The notes: a model not told the origin generated them from the letters alone. 64,000 nt of DNA from Flavobacteria bacterium GWA2_35_26 (GCA_001800905.1 MGWH01000002.1:248001-312000), one strand, 5' to 3'. Numbered from the stretch's first letter, positions 27,406 through 35,782 are shown. Translations and numbers: made by a program.

Positions 27406-28647
27406 ATGCTAAATTTATTCAAAGAAAACGTTAAGATTGCAATTGGTTCGGTTCGAACTCAATTGTTACGTACCATATTAACTGTATTAATTATCGCTAT
27501 TGGAATTACTGCTTTGGTGGGAATCCTTACCGTAGTAGCCGCTTTAGAAAACACCCTTTCAGCTGATTTTGCTTCGATGGGTGCCAATACCTTCAACATC
27601 AACCAATACGAAAATACTACCCGAAATCGAGGAAATGAAGAACGCGAAATTATCAATCCTATTATTTCGTACCCCGAAGCCGTTGCTTTTCAAGATAAAT
27701 TTAAATACCCTTTTACAGAAACATCCCTATCATTTACTGCCACTTCAAGAGCAGAAGTAAAATTCGGACCAACAGAAACTGACCCAGAAATTACAGTTGT
27801 TGGAGTAGATGAAAACTTTATTCCAAATTCAGGCTTAGAAACAAGTTTAGGTCGTAATTTCAATGGATTCGATATTGACAACAATACCTATATGTGTGTG
27901 GTAGGATCTGATTTTGAAAAAGGGTTACTCAAAGATGTGAACCCAATAAATAAAATAATTTCTATTCGTGGTGCCAAATTTAAAGTTATTGGCGTGTTAA
28001 AAGAGAAAGGTTCTACTTTTGGCAACAGCCAAGATTTGAGAGTTTTAATTCCTATTCAAGTTGCTCGATCTCTATTTACAGCTCCCAATATCAACTACAG
28101 TTTGAGCATTATGGTCCATAAAAAAGAACTATTAGACCAAGCTATCGACAATGCGACCAGTACCATGCGTAGAGTTCGAAAACTAAGCCCTGTTAAAGAC
28201 AATAATTTTGGTGTGGTACGCTCTGATGATTTGATCAACCGCATCCTTAGTATAACGCAATACCTCGGATTAGCCTCTTGGCTTATTGGAGTTATTACCG
28301 TTTTAGGTTCCTCTATTGCTTTAATGAATATTATGATTGTATCGGTAACCGAACGAACTCGAGAGATTGGAGTTCGAAAAGCATTAGGAGCAAAAAAATC
28401 AACTATAGCTTTTCAATTTTTTATTGAAACCTTATTGATCGGTCAATTGGGCGGATTAGTCGGAATTATTTTCGGAATCTTGATTGGTTTCGGAATTGCA
28501 ACTGCTATGGATTTTGCCTTTGTGATTCCTTGGGGAGCCATAATGGCGGCATTCATTACTAGTTTTATTGTAGCGATTGTATCCGGATTGTATCCAGCAA
28601 TTAAAGCTGCAGTATTGGATCCAATTGAAGCTTTGCGTTACGAATAA
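27406..28647 (+). CDS. MacB/FtsX-type ABC transporter permease
   Basis: The 413-residue protein has an N-terminal helix (LRTILTVLIIAIGITALVGI), a large periplasmic MacB-type domain (about 50-270) and three C-terminal helices of the FtsX family, with the conserved VSVTERTREIGVRKALGAKK loop and a final LYPAIKAAVLDPIEALRYE. MacB-type proteins are mechanotransmitters that push substrates or signals across the envelope rather than true channels. No ATPase or HlyD-type partner is adjacent, so partners must be encoded elsewhere. The divergent neighbour is hisS and the convergent neighbour is prmC. Confidence 0.9.
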   Translation: MLNLFKENVKIAIGSVRTQLLRTILTVLIIAIGITALVGILTVVAALENTLSADFASMGANTFNINQYENTTRNRGNEEREIINPIISYPEAVAFQDKFKYPFTETSLSFTATSRAEVKFGPTETDPEITVVGVDENFIPNSGLETSLGRNFNGFDIDNNTYMCVVGSDFEKGLLKDVNPINKIISIRGAKFKVIGVLKEKGSTFGNSQDLRVLIPIQVARSLFTAPNINYSLSIMVHKKELLDQAIDNATSTMRRVRKLSPVKDNNFGVVRSDDLINRILSITQYLGLASWLIGVITVLGSSIALMNIMIVSVTERTREIGVRKALGAKKSTIAFQFFIETLLIGQLGGLVGIIFGILIGFGIATAMDFAFVIPWGAIMAAFITSFIVAIVSGLYPAIKAAVLDPIEALRYE

Positions 28648-28692
28648 AACATTTACGATCTTTGATATAAGTAATTTCGTAAATCGAAATTT

Positions 28693-29547
28693 TCAAATCG
28701 TACATTGAATCATTCTATCATTGCCGTAAATATCTTGTCGTAGCTCACTGTTTTTGAAACCCATTTCCTGAAGTAAAACCAACATTTCTTGACCTAGATA
28801 TTGGTTGATTTCAAAATACAATTGACCTTGTAGATTCAAATTTTTCTGAGCCAATTGGGCTATTTTTCTGTAAAAAATTAGAGCATCATTGTCTTCCACA
28901 AAAAGCGCTAAATGCGGTTCATTGTCCAAAACATTTTTCTTGATTTCTTGTTTTTCTAGCTCACGAACATAAGGCGGATTGGAAACAATAATATCAAATT
29001 GCTGACCTAAATCCTCTGTTTCCAAAATACTTTGGTGAATAAATGAAAGTTGCACTTGATTCTTTTCTGCATTTGTTTTGGCTGTTGCTAAGGCTTGTTC
29101 AGAAACATCTAAAGCAAACACTTGAGCATTCGGAAGATTTTTTGCCAATGCTATCGCAATACAGCCACTTCCCGTTCCAATATCCAAAATTTTGAGCTTT
29201 GATTTTTGATTTTTGATTTTTGATTTTTGGACGATCCAATCCACCAATTCTTCGGTTTCAGGCCTCGGAATCAAAACAGCTGAATTAACCTCAAATTCTA
29301 ATCCGTAAAAATGGGTCACACCCAGAATATATTGAATAGGAATTTCTTTTTTAAGTTGTTCCAAAATAAAATTCCAGATTACTATTTCTTCATCTGAAAA
29401 AACTAAATCCGGTTGCAAAGCTAAATCCACTCGTTGGAGTTGATGTTTGGCTTCTAGAACCAGATAGAAAAAACTTTCTGCTTCTCCAGCATCATATAAT
29501 GGAGTTAATTCTTGAATAAAATAGTCTCGGTAGTGTTTTATAGTCAT
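28693..29547 (-). CDS. prmC: Release-factor glutamine N5-methyltransferase PrmC
   Basis: The 284-residue enzyme methylates the GGQ glutamine of RF1 and RF2. The N-terminal helical domain (about 1-75) leads to the class I SAM fold with DIGTGSGCIAI at 122-132 and the NPPY motif at 190-193 (IVSNPPYVRELE). The start is the ATG at 29547 (MTIKHYRDY); a longer reading to 29619 would overlap the upstream gene and adds no family sequence. Residues 107-116 (KSKIKNQKSK) are encoded by four copies of a 7-base repeat, in the variable loop between the domains. It follows the acetyltransferase by 10 bases. Confidence 0.94.
   Translation of the reverse strand: MTIKHYRDYFIQELTPLYDAGEAESFFYLVLEAKHQLQRVDLALQPDLVFSDEEIVIWNFILEQLKKEIPIQYILGVTHFYGLEFEVNSAVLIPRPETEELVDWIVQKSKIKNQKSKLKILDIGTGSGCIAIALAKNLPNAQVFALDVSEQALATAKTNAEKNQVQLSFIHQSILETEDLGQQFDIIVSNPPYVRELEKQEIKKNVLDNEPHLALFVEDNDALIFYRKIAQLAQKNLNLQGQLYFEINQYLGQEMLVLLQEMGFKNSELRQDIYGNDRMIQCTI
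29202..29229 (-). repeat. Heptanucleotide tandem repeat inside prmC, (CAAAAAT)4
   Basis: Plus-strand ATTTTTG occurs four times without error from 29202 to 29229, and degenerate units (CAAAGCT, CAAAATT in coding sense) follow. As the unit is 7 bases, loss or gain of one copy shifts the prmC frame, and a gain or loss of three copies keeps it. Confidence 0.85.
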
Positions 29548-29557
29548 GCTATTCCTT

Positions 29558-30043
29558 TTACAAATCTTGCAACATCCATACAGGACAGCTTGTATGTCCT
29601 GTGCAACCCATTGGGGCATCTAAATAGTCAAAACCGGATTTTTTATATAGCTTTTGCGCCGCATGCATGAACGGCATGGTCTCCAAATAACATTTTTCAA
29701 AACCAAACTCTCTCGCTGATTGCAAACAAATTGCCATCATTTCGCTTCCTATTCCTTTCCCACGCGTTTCTGGTAGAAAATACATTTTTTGCAATTCACA
29801 AATATGGGGCGCTTCATTTTCCAATGGAGCAATTCCTGCAGCACCCTTAATTTTTCCTTCATGTTCAACTACAAAATAAACCGATCTTGGTTTGTTGTAC
29901 TCTTCAAACATCAAATCCAAATACGGGTCTTCATAGGCGGTTCCTACTTTTGGAATATTCAATTCGTCAAAAACAGCACGTATTAACTGAGCTACTGCCG
30001 CATTGTCTTTTTTTTCAATTTTTCTAATATGCCAATTCTCCAT
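29558..30043 (-). CDS. GNAT family N-acetyltransferase
   Basis: The 161-residue protein has a standard GNAT fold with ELQKMYFLPETRGKGIGSEMM as the acetyl-CoA-binding motif A and CYLETMPFMHAAQKLYKKSGF as motif B. I start it at the ATG at 30043 (MENWHIRKI), since the nine residues before it are not family-like. The substrate is unknown; small amines, amino acids and protein N-termini are all possible. It is followed by prmC after 10 bases, suggesting co-transcription. Confidence 0.88.
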   Translation of the reverse strand: MENWHIRKIEKKDNAAVAQLIRAVFDELNIPKVGTAYEDPYLDLMFEEYNKPRSVYFVVEHEGKIKGAAGIAPLENEAPHICELQKMYFLPETRGKGIGSEMMAICLQSAREFGFEKCYLETMPFMHAAQKLYKKSGFDYLDAPMGCTGHTSCPVWMLQDL

Positions 30044-30133
30044 CTGTATCAAAGCTAATTTGAATCGCAAAAGTAACTATTGTTTATTATAATTTTCGAA
30101 AGTTATCCCATAAATCGGAAAGCTAAAAAGTAG

Positions 30134-30141
30134 TACTTTTG
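30134..30141 (+). promoter_or_regulatory. Promoter -7 box (TACTTTTG) of ribD
   Basis: An exact TAnnTTTG match ends 4 bases before the ribD ATG, so the transcript should begin at or beside the start codon (leaderless). No clear -33 TTG at the right spacing was found. Confidence 0.55.
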
Positions 30142-30145
30142 TATA

Positions 30146-31189
30146 ATGAACAATCACGAAGACTATATCGCTCGTTGTATCGAACTTGCTAAAAACGGTT
30201 TTGGAACTACCTATCCTAATCCGATGGTTGGAAGTGTGATTGTGTATAATGGCGAAATCATTGGCGAAGGCTGGCACCAAAAAGCAGGCGAACCGCATGC
30301 TGAAGTCAATGCCATACGATCTGTGAAAGATCCATCTTTATTAGACAAAGCTACTATATATGTTAGTCTAGAACCATGTAGTCATTTTGGAAAAACACCT
30401 CCCTGTTGCGATTTAATCATCAAAAATAAAATTCCAAATGTGGTTATTGGAACCGTTGACTCTAATATTAAAGTAGCGGGGAACGGCATCAAGCGATTAC
30501 AAGAAGCTGGCACTAATGTCTTAGTTGGTGTTTTAGAAAAAGAATGCTACGAACTTAACCAACGTTTTTTTACGTTCCACGAAAAGAAAAGACCTTACAT
30601 AATATTGAAATGGGCCGAAACACAAGACGGTTTCATAGCTCCATTACAAAAAGAAGAACAAAAGCCTGTTTGGATTACCAATTTGAATTCGAGACAATTA
30701 GTGCACAAATGGCGTACTGAGGAGCAAGCTATTTTGGTGGGCACGCAAACCGTTATATATGACAACCCTCAATTAAACGCTAGAGATTGGGAAGGCAATA
30801 ATCCTATTCGAGTGGTGATTGACCAAAATCATCGGATTCCAAAAACAGCTCATGTATTTGATAATCAAACAAAAACTATTGTTTTTTCAAATAAGAAATC
30901 TACACCATCATTAGAAAATACAATTTTGGAAGTCATCGATTTTCAACAAAATATAGCCCAACAAATTGTAGACAAATTATTCCAGAATCAAATTCAATCA
31001 ATCATTATTGAAGGTGGCGCTCAAACATTACAAACATTTATTGACGCTAATCTTTGGGATGAAGCACGCGTATTTATCGGGAATTGTACCTTTGAAAAGG
31101 GAGTAAAAGCACCGATATTGAATACAAGTCCGTTTAAAAAGGAGAAAATAGGAATAGATGAATTACTAATAATTAGAAATTATGATTGA
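30146..31189 (+). CDS. ribD: Bifunctional riboflavin deaminase/reductase RibD
   Basis: The 347-residue enzyme does the second and third steps of riboflavin synthesis. The N-terminal zinc deaminase domain has H51-A-E53 (GEPHAEVNAI), PC78SHFGKTPPC87 as zinc ligands, and NPMVGSVIV. The C-terminal reductase domain (about 150-345) has ILKWAETQDGFIA, a nucleotide segment AILVGTQTVIYDNPQLNAR and IIEGGAQTLQTF. Other rib genes are not adjacent. Its TGA overlaps the next gene's start by 8 bases, a sign of translational coupling to the HAD phosphatase, which could be the missing riboflavin-pathway phosphatase (inference). Confidence 0.95.
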   Translation: MNNHEDYIARCIELAKNGFGTTYPNPMVGSVIVYNGEIIGEGWHQKAGEPHAEVNAIRSVKDPSLLDKATIYVSLEPCSHFGKTPPCCDLIIKNKIPNVVIGTVDSNIKVAGNGIKRLQEAGTNVLVGVLEKECYELNQRFFTFHEKKRPYIILKWAETQDGFIAPLQKEEQKPVWITNLNSRQLVHKWRTEEQAILVGTQTVIYDNPQLNARDWEGNNPIRVVIDQNHRIPKTAHVFDNQTKTIVFSNKKSTPSLENTILEVIDFQQNIAQQIVDKLFQNQIQSIIIEGGAQTLQTFIDANLWDEARVFIGNCTFEKGVKAPILNTSPFKKEKIGIDELLIIRNYD

Positions 31190-31784
31190 TACTATTATTT
31201 TTGATTTTGGAGATATTTTCATCAATTTGGACAAACAAGCCACTATTGATGGTTTGGAACGTTTGGGTTTATCTTCTTGGAACGAAGATTTGGACCAATT
31301 GAATATTTCATTTGAAAAAGGACAAATTTCAAGAGATGATTTTTTGTTAGGCATCCAAAAACAAATCCCTAATGCGACAATTGATGAAATTTTAATGGCT
31401 TGGAATGCCGTATTATTAGATTTCCCGCTGTATCGTTTGGAGTTTTTACAATTACTTTCAAAAAAATTTCGCCTCTTTTTATTGAGTAATACAGACGCCA
31501 TACATATTGATCATTTTGAACAAAGAGAAGGCGCATCCTTTTATGGCGACTTTTACCAATGTTTTGAAAAAGTCTATTTTTCATATGAAATGGGTATGAG
31601 AAAACCCGATGCTGAAATCTACACTACTCTTATCAACTGTCACGAATTAGCACCAAAACGTACTTTATTTGTCGATGATAAAAAAGATAACACAGATGCT
31701 GCCAAAGCTATAGGGTTAAACGTTTGGAATCTTCAGGTAGGGAAAGAAGATGTAATTGAGCTTTTGGACAAAAAAATAATTTAG
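31182..31784 (+). CDS. HAD-superfamily phosphatase (HAD-IA), coupled to ribD
   Basis: The 200-residue protein has motif I as IIFDFGDIFINLD (D8, then G10 where many have D), a C1 helical cap, motif II LLSNTD, a conserved K in the GMRKPDAEIY segment and motif III TLFVDDKKDNTDAA. The group (YihX/HAD-IA) contains phosphatases for small sugar phosphates and FMN. In motif I the second aspartate position is Gly (DFGDI rather than DxDGT), as seen in YihX-like members. It overlaps ribD by 8 bases and is followed by the YigZ gene after 14 bases, so the three genes are one operon. Confidence 0.88.
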   Translation: MIDTIIFDFGDIFINLDKQATIDGLERLGLSSWNEDLDQLNISFEKGQISRDDFLLGIQKQIPNATIDEILMAWNAVLLDFPLYRLEFLQLLSKKFRLFLLSNTDAIHIDHFEQREGASFYGDFYQCFEKVYFSYEMGMRKPDAEIYTTLINCHELAPKRTLFVDDKKDNTDAAKAIGLNVWNLQVGKEDVIELLDKKII

Positions 31785-31798
31785 ACTACCATTGCCTT

Positions 31799-32428
31799 TT
31801 GGAAATAAAAGACACCTATACTACCATTGCAAAAGCAACTGATGAAATACTTTTCAAAGAAAAAAGTAGCAAATTTTATGGCTATGCCTTTCCTATTGAA
31901 TCAGAAGAAGAAGTAAAACCCATCATTGAGCAATTACGAAAACTGCATCCGCAAGCAGTACATTATTGTTATGCCTACCAAATTGGCACAGAAAAAATAA
32001 GTTACAGAGCCAATGACGATGGCGAACCCAGTAATACAGCAGGAGCACCTATTTATGGACAAATTCAATCCTTTGGTGTAACCAATGTGCTATTGGTCGT
32101 TGTTCGAATCTTTGGCGGAATCAAATTAGGGGTAGGTGGTTTAATTAGCGCATACAAAACCACAGCACAATTAGTTTTAGAAGAAGCTGAAATCATCGAA
32201 AAAACAATCGATATTTCTTTTTTACTATCGTTTGATTATAAAAACATGAATAAAGTAATGCGAGTGATCAAAGAAAAAAAACTCGATATCGTTACTCAAA
32301 CAATGGAATTAGAGGAAGATACCGGAATTGCTTTAGGTAAAATAGAAATCAAAACCCGAAAAAAAAATGCCGAACTAATTTTCGACATTTTTGATAATTT
32401 ATTTGAAATTGAAATAAAACGCTTATAA
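31799..32428 (+). CDS. IMPACT/YigZ family protein
   Basis: The 209-residue protein starts at a TTG (MEIKDTYTTIAKATDE). It has an IMPACT N-terminal domain (about 15-125) with YAYQIGTEKISYRANDDGEP, AGAPIYGQI and RIFGGIKLGVGGLISAY, followed by a C-terminal RNA-binding-like DUF1949 domain. The eukaryotic relative IMPACT acts on GCN2; bacterial YigZ is associated with translation or stress but has no settled function. It is the last gene of the ribD operon, 20 bases before the convergent thioesterase gene, with no obvious terminator between. Confidence 0.88.
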   Translation: MEIKDTYTTIAKATDEILFKEKSSKFYGYAFPIESEEEVKPIIEQLRKLHPQAVHYCYAYQIGTEKISYRANDDGEPSNTAGAPIYGQIQSFGVTNVLLVVVRIFGGIKLGVGGLISAYKTTAQLVLEEAEIIEKTIDISFLLSFDYKNMNKVMRVIKEKKLDIVTQTMELEEDTGIALGKIEIKTRKKNAELIFDIFDNLFEIEIKRL

Positions 32429-32448
32429 AAAAGCAATAAATAATCCAT

Positions 32449-32853
32449 TTATTCCATATCCTTTAGAAGATCCAAAATATAATCTGGAGGCGCTATTGGA
32501 CGACTCGTTTTTAAGGAGACAAAAACCAAAATAAATTCGGCAGTTGTTAATAACTCATTCAATTCATTATATATCTTACAATCGAATTCAATCTTAACTG
32601 AAGATTGGCTTTTGAAAGCCGTATGAACCGTTAGCAACTCATCGTATCGCGCCGATTTTTTGTAATTAATCGTCATCGATACAATGGGAAGCGCAATTCC
32701 TTCTTCCTCCATGCTTTTGTACGAAACTCCCTTATTTCTAAGCCATTCTACACGTCCCATTTCAAAATAAGGAATATAATTGCCATGGTAGACTACCCCC
32801 ATTTGGTCTGTTTCGGAGTAGCGAACACGAACTTGAATTTGATGATCTTTCAT
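32449..32853 (-). CDS. YbgC/4-hydroxybenzoyl-CoA-type acyl-CoA thioesterase
   Basis: The 134-residue hot-dog-fold protein begins MKDHQIQVRVRYSETDQMGVVYHGNY, which includes the family's catalytic Asp in ETDQMGVVYHGNY. The rest (PYFEMGRVEWLR, FDCKIYNELNELLTTAEFILVFV) fits the YbgC/FcbC group, which cleaves acyl-CoA esters, often short-chain or hydroxy-acyl ones. The cell substrate is not known. It is divergent from dnaA. About 190 bases separate it from the dnaA start; that region is very AT-rich and holds only one weak DnaA-box-like sequence. Confidence 0.85.
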   Translation of the reverse strand: MKDHQIQVRVRYSETDQMGVVYHGNYIPYFEMGRVEWLRNKGVSYKSMEEEGIALPIVSMTINYKKSARYDELLTVHTAFKSQSSVKIEFDCKIYNELNELLTTAEFILVFVSLKTSRPIAPPDYILDLLKDME

Positions 32854-33041
32854 TATTTATTATTTAATTTTTATTGATTCTAAAAAGCTTTATACAACAA
32901 TATTTTTACAAAAAAATCTATTGAATAATTTTTTTTTAAAGAAATTTGTTCACATATTTGTTGTCCCAGAAAAATACAAGAATAGCCCCCTCTTTTTTTG
33001 TACTAAAATTGCAACCAAACTTAAATAATTTAACCGAATAT

Positions 33042-34469
33042 ATGAACAAAACTGCTCAATCAGTATGGGATAACTGTTTATCTTTCATTAAAGATAATAT
33101 TCAAGACCAAGCCTACAAAACTTGGTTTGAACCAATCAAGTCAGTTGAGCTTACCGATAACGCATTATATATTCAAGTACCAAGTAAATTTTTCTACGAA
33201 TGGCTAGAAGAACATTACGTTAAATTATTAAAAGTAGCGTTGACCAAAGAACTTGGAAAAAACGCAAAGTTACTCTATAAAATTAAAATGGAGAACACTT
33301 ATGGTAACAAACAACCGTACACGGAACAATTACCAAGTGCCAACAGAGTGCAAATGAAACCGCAAGATGTTGATGCTCCATTAAAAAATTTAAACCCTGA
33401 ACTTAAAAATCCATTTATAATTCCTGGAATTCGAAATTTAAAAATCGAATCTCAATTGAATGCTAATTACAGCTTTGACAATTTCTTAGAAGGAGATTCT
33501 AATCGATTGGCTCGCTCTGCTGGTATGGCTGTAGCCAATAAACCAGGTGGAACTTCATTCAATCCATTATTGATTTTTGGAGGAGTTGGTTTAGGAAAAA
33601 CACACTTAGCTCACGCTATTGGTGTAGAAATTAAAGACAAATACCCTGAAAAAACAGTTTTATATATTTCGGCTGAAATTTTCACACAACAATATATTGA
33701 CTCTGTTAAGAAAAATACCAGAAATGATTTTATTCATTTCTACCAATTGATTGATGTATTAATCATTGATGACGTTCAATTCCTTTCTGGAAAATCAGGA
33801 ACGCAAGATGTATTCTTCCATATTTTCAATTACTTACACCAAAACGGAAAACAAGTAATCTTGACTTCTGACAAGGCACCTGTTGACATGCAAGACATTG
33901 AACAACGTTTGTTGTCTCGTTTCAAATGGGGATTGTCTGCTGAATTGCACCAACCAGATTACGAAACCAGAGTGTCAATTTTGAAAAATATTCTCTATCG
34001 TGACGGTGTTGAAATGCCTGAAGAAATCATTGAATATGTTGCCCGCAATATCAAAACAAACGTAAGAGAATTAGAAGGTGCTATCATCTCTTTAATCGCT
34101 CAATCTTCTTTCAACAAAAAAGAGGTAACTATCGAATTAGCGAAAAGCATCGTAGAGAAATTCGTAAAGAATGTCAAACGCGAAATTTCAATCGATTATA
34201 TCCAAAAAATTGTTTCCGATTACTTCCAATTGGACTTGGAAACATTACAATCTAAAACTAGAAAAAGACACGTGGTTCAAGCAAGACAATTGGCCATGTT
34301 TTTTGCGAAGAAATTCACCAAAGCTTCTTTAGCCAATATTGGATCTCAAATTGGAGATCGTGATCACGCCACTGTATTACACGCATGTAAAACCGTTGAC
34401 AATCTAGTTTCTACCGACAAACAATTCAAAAAGTTTGTTGAAGACATCCACAAAAAATTAACTTTATAG
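33042..34469 (+). CDS. dnaA: Chromosomal replication initiator DnaA
   Basis: The 475-residue initiator binds DnaA boxes and opens oriC. Domain I (1-85, MNKTAQSVWDNCLSFIKDN) leads to a linker, then the AAA+ domain III with Walker A FGGVGLGKTH at 179-188 and Walker B LIIDDVQFL, and domain IV at the end with the DNA-binding signature GDRDHATVLHACKTV. The start is the ATG at 33042; an upstream TTG extension (32946) adds 32 residues with no family match. The gene is followed 7 bases on by the phosphatase and then by the methyltransferase. I see no cluster of DnaA boxes beside it, so oriC may be elsewhere. Confidence 0.97.
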   Translation: MNKTAQSVWDNCLSFIKDNIQDQAYKTWFEPIKSVELTDNALYIQVPSKFFYEWLEEHYVKLLKVALTKELGKNAKLLYKIKMENTYGNKQPYTEQLPSANRVQMKPQDVDAPLKNLNPELKNPFIIPGIRNLKIESQLNANYSFDNFLEGDSNRLARSAGMAVANKPGGTSFNPLLIFGGVGLGKTHLAHAIGVEIKDKYPEKTVLYISAEIFTQQYIDSVKKNTRNDFIHFYQLIDVLIIDDVQFLSGKSGTQDVFFHIFNYLHQNGKQVILTSDKAPVDMQDIEQRLLSRFKWGLSAELHQPDYETRVSILKNILYRDGVEMPEEIIEYVARNIKTNVRELEGAIISLIAQSSFNKKEVTIELAKSIVEKFVKNVKREISIDYIQKIVSDYFQLDLETLQSKTRKRHVVQARQLAMFFAKKFTKASLANIGSQIGDRDHATVLHACKTVDNLVSTDKQFKKFVEDIHKKLTL

Positions 34470-34476
34470 ACAGCAA

Positions 34477-34944
34477 ATGTCCGTAAAAATCGTAATGGTT
34501 TGTTTGGGAAATATTTGTCGGTCGCCTTTGGCCGAAGGAATATTAGACTCAAAATTACCTCAAAACACATTTCATGTTGATTCTGCAGGAACAGGCTCTT
34601 GGCACATTGGCCAATCTCCTGACGAACGCTCAATTGCGGTAGCCCAAAAAAACGGCCTTGATATTTCTCAACAAAAAGGAAGACAATTCAGCAGTGCTGA
34701 TTTTGATACTTTTGATTACATTTTTGTAATGGACAGTTCCAATTATGACAATGTTATCGCTTTGGCGGAAACTAAAGAGCATAAAGAAAAAGTAAAGCTC
34801 ATCATGAATGAGTTAACACCAAATCAAAACCAAGACGTACCCGATCCTTATTTTGGAATGCACAATGGATTTGATATTGTATATAAGATGTTAGATGATG
34901 CTTGTGAGGTTATTGCTCAAAAATTGATTGCCCAACATCAATAA
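34477..34944 (+). CDS. Low-molecular-weight protein-tyrosine phosphatase
   Basis: The 155-residue enzyme has the CX5R active loop at C9-R15 (VCLGNICRS) near the N-terminus and the general-acid aspartate in the VPDPYFG motif near the C-terminus, as in all LMW-PTPs. Members dephosphorylate tyrosine kinases of exopolysaccharide systems or arsenate-like substrates; no partner kinase is nearby, so a housekeeping role is likely. It starts 7 bases after dnaA, so it is probably co-transcribed with dnaA. Confidence 0.92.
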   Translation: MSVKIVMVCLGNICRSPLAEGILDSKLPQNTFHVDSAGTGSWHIGQSPDERSIAVAQKNGLDISQQKGRQFSSADFDTFDYIFVMDSSNYDNVIALAETKEHKEKVKLIMNELTPNQNQDVPDPYFGMHNGFDIVYKMLDDACEVIAQKLIAQHQ

Positions 34945-34977
34945 TAGTTATTGTTCCAAATCTAAAAACTAACCGTT

Positions 34978-35700
34978 ATGAAGACCAACACCTCTTTAGG
35001 AAAATTGTATTTGATTCCTGTTACTATGGGAGAAAGCGATCCGATGGATGTTTTACCTCAAACGGTTAAAAGAACAATTGAGTTGATCGACCATTACATT
35101 GTTGAAAATGAAAAAACAGCTCGAAAGTCAATTAAAGGAGTACTGCCAGAAAAAAAACAATCCGAACTTGTACTTTTTGCCCTGAATAAACATACTGATG
35201 CAAAAGAACACCTTAGTTTTATTCAGCCTTTATTAGCTGGTAAAAACATGGGGTTAATGAGCGAAGCCGGCTGCCCAGGCGTTGCTGATCCAGGTGCTGT
35301 AATTGTTAAATTGGCGCATGAAAAAGGAATACAAGTTATTCCTCTAGTAGGGCCTTCTTCAATCCTATTAGCGATGATGGCATCAGGAATGAATGGGCAA
35401 AGTTTTACTTTCAACGGCTATTTACCTATTGATAAAGGAGAAAAAAAATCAGCTTTAAAAAATTTAGAGAAATTGTCTTTTGACAAAAATCAATCGCAAA
35501 TTTTTATTGAAACACCCTATCGCAACAACAAATTGTTAGAAGATATTCTACAAGCGCTGCAACCCACAACCCATCTTTGTATTGCAACTGATATTACCTT
35601 ACCTACTGAATATATCAAAACACTTCGCGTTGCCGATTGGAAAAAAACCAAAGTAGATTTACACAACCGACCTACTATTTTTATCATTCATAAAATGTAA
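34978..35700 (+). CDS. Tetrapyrrole-methylase-fold SAM methyltransferase (RsmI-like)
   Basis: The 240-residue protein has the class III SAM fold of RsmI and cobalamin methylases: GLMSEAGCPGVADPGAVIV (the SAM-binding motif), VIPLVGPSSILLAMMASGMNGQ, and FIETPYRNNKLLEDIL. It is shorter than typical RsmI (about 280 residues), with a different N-terminus (GKLYLIPVTMGESDPMDVLP), so it is a distinct Bacteroidota paralogue group rather than a clear 16S rRNA C1402 enzyme. It follows the phosphatase by 33 bases and is probably the end of the dnaA unit. The next gene has its own promoter. Confidence 0.85.
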   Translation: MKTNTSLGKLYLIPVTMGESDPMDVLPQTVKRTIELIDHYIVENEKTARKSIKGVLPEKKQSELVLFALNKHTDAKEHLSFIQPLLAGKNMGLMSEAGCPGVADPGAVIVKLAHEKGIQVIPLVGPSSILLAMMASGMNGQSFTFNGYLPIDKGEKKSALKNLEKLSFDKNQSQIFIETPYRNNKLLEDILQALQPTTHLCIATDITLPTEYIKTLRVADWKKTKVDLHNRPTIFIIHKM

Positions 35701-35726
35701 TAATTTCTGTTATCACATTTTAATTT

Positions 35727-35748
35727 ATTATTATGCGTGCATAATAAT
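35727..35748. promoter_or_regulatory. Perfect palindrome (operator candidate) before the SDR gene
   Basis: ATTATTATGC (35727-35736) and GCATAATAAT (35739-35748) are exact inverted repeats with a GT centre. The site ends 7 bases before the TATATTTA box, so it covers the -33 region, where a repressor would block transcription. It is AT-rich and not followed by a T run, so it is not a good terminator. A TetR-type regulator of fatty-acid genes would fit but is an inference. Confidence 0.6.
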
Positions 35749-35755
35749 TTATTCC

Positions 35756-35763
35756 TATATTTA
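35756..35763 (+). promoter_or_regulatory. Promoter -7 box (TATATTTA) of the SDR gene
   Basis: It matches TAnnTTTG but for the last base, 20 bases before the ATG. A TTA within the palindrome (35731-35733, spacer 22) could be the -33 element. Confidence 0.45.
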
Positions 35764-35782
35764 CTTTTCAAATTAACATAGT

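Noticed and set aside
29548..29619. Longer prmC start at 29619
   Set aside because: It would overlap the acetyltransferase gene and adds a cysteine-rich stretch unlike PrmC; the ATG at 29547 fits the family.
32854..33041. Possible oriC beside dnaA
   Set aside because: Only one weak DnaA-box-like sequence (TTGTTCACA at 32946-32954) and general AT-richness; no cluster of boxes and no strand-asymmetry evidence available.
32946..33041. TTG-initiated N-terminal extension of DnaA
   Set aside because: The added 32 residues have no DnaA features, and the normal domain I start follows the ATG at 33042.
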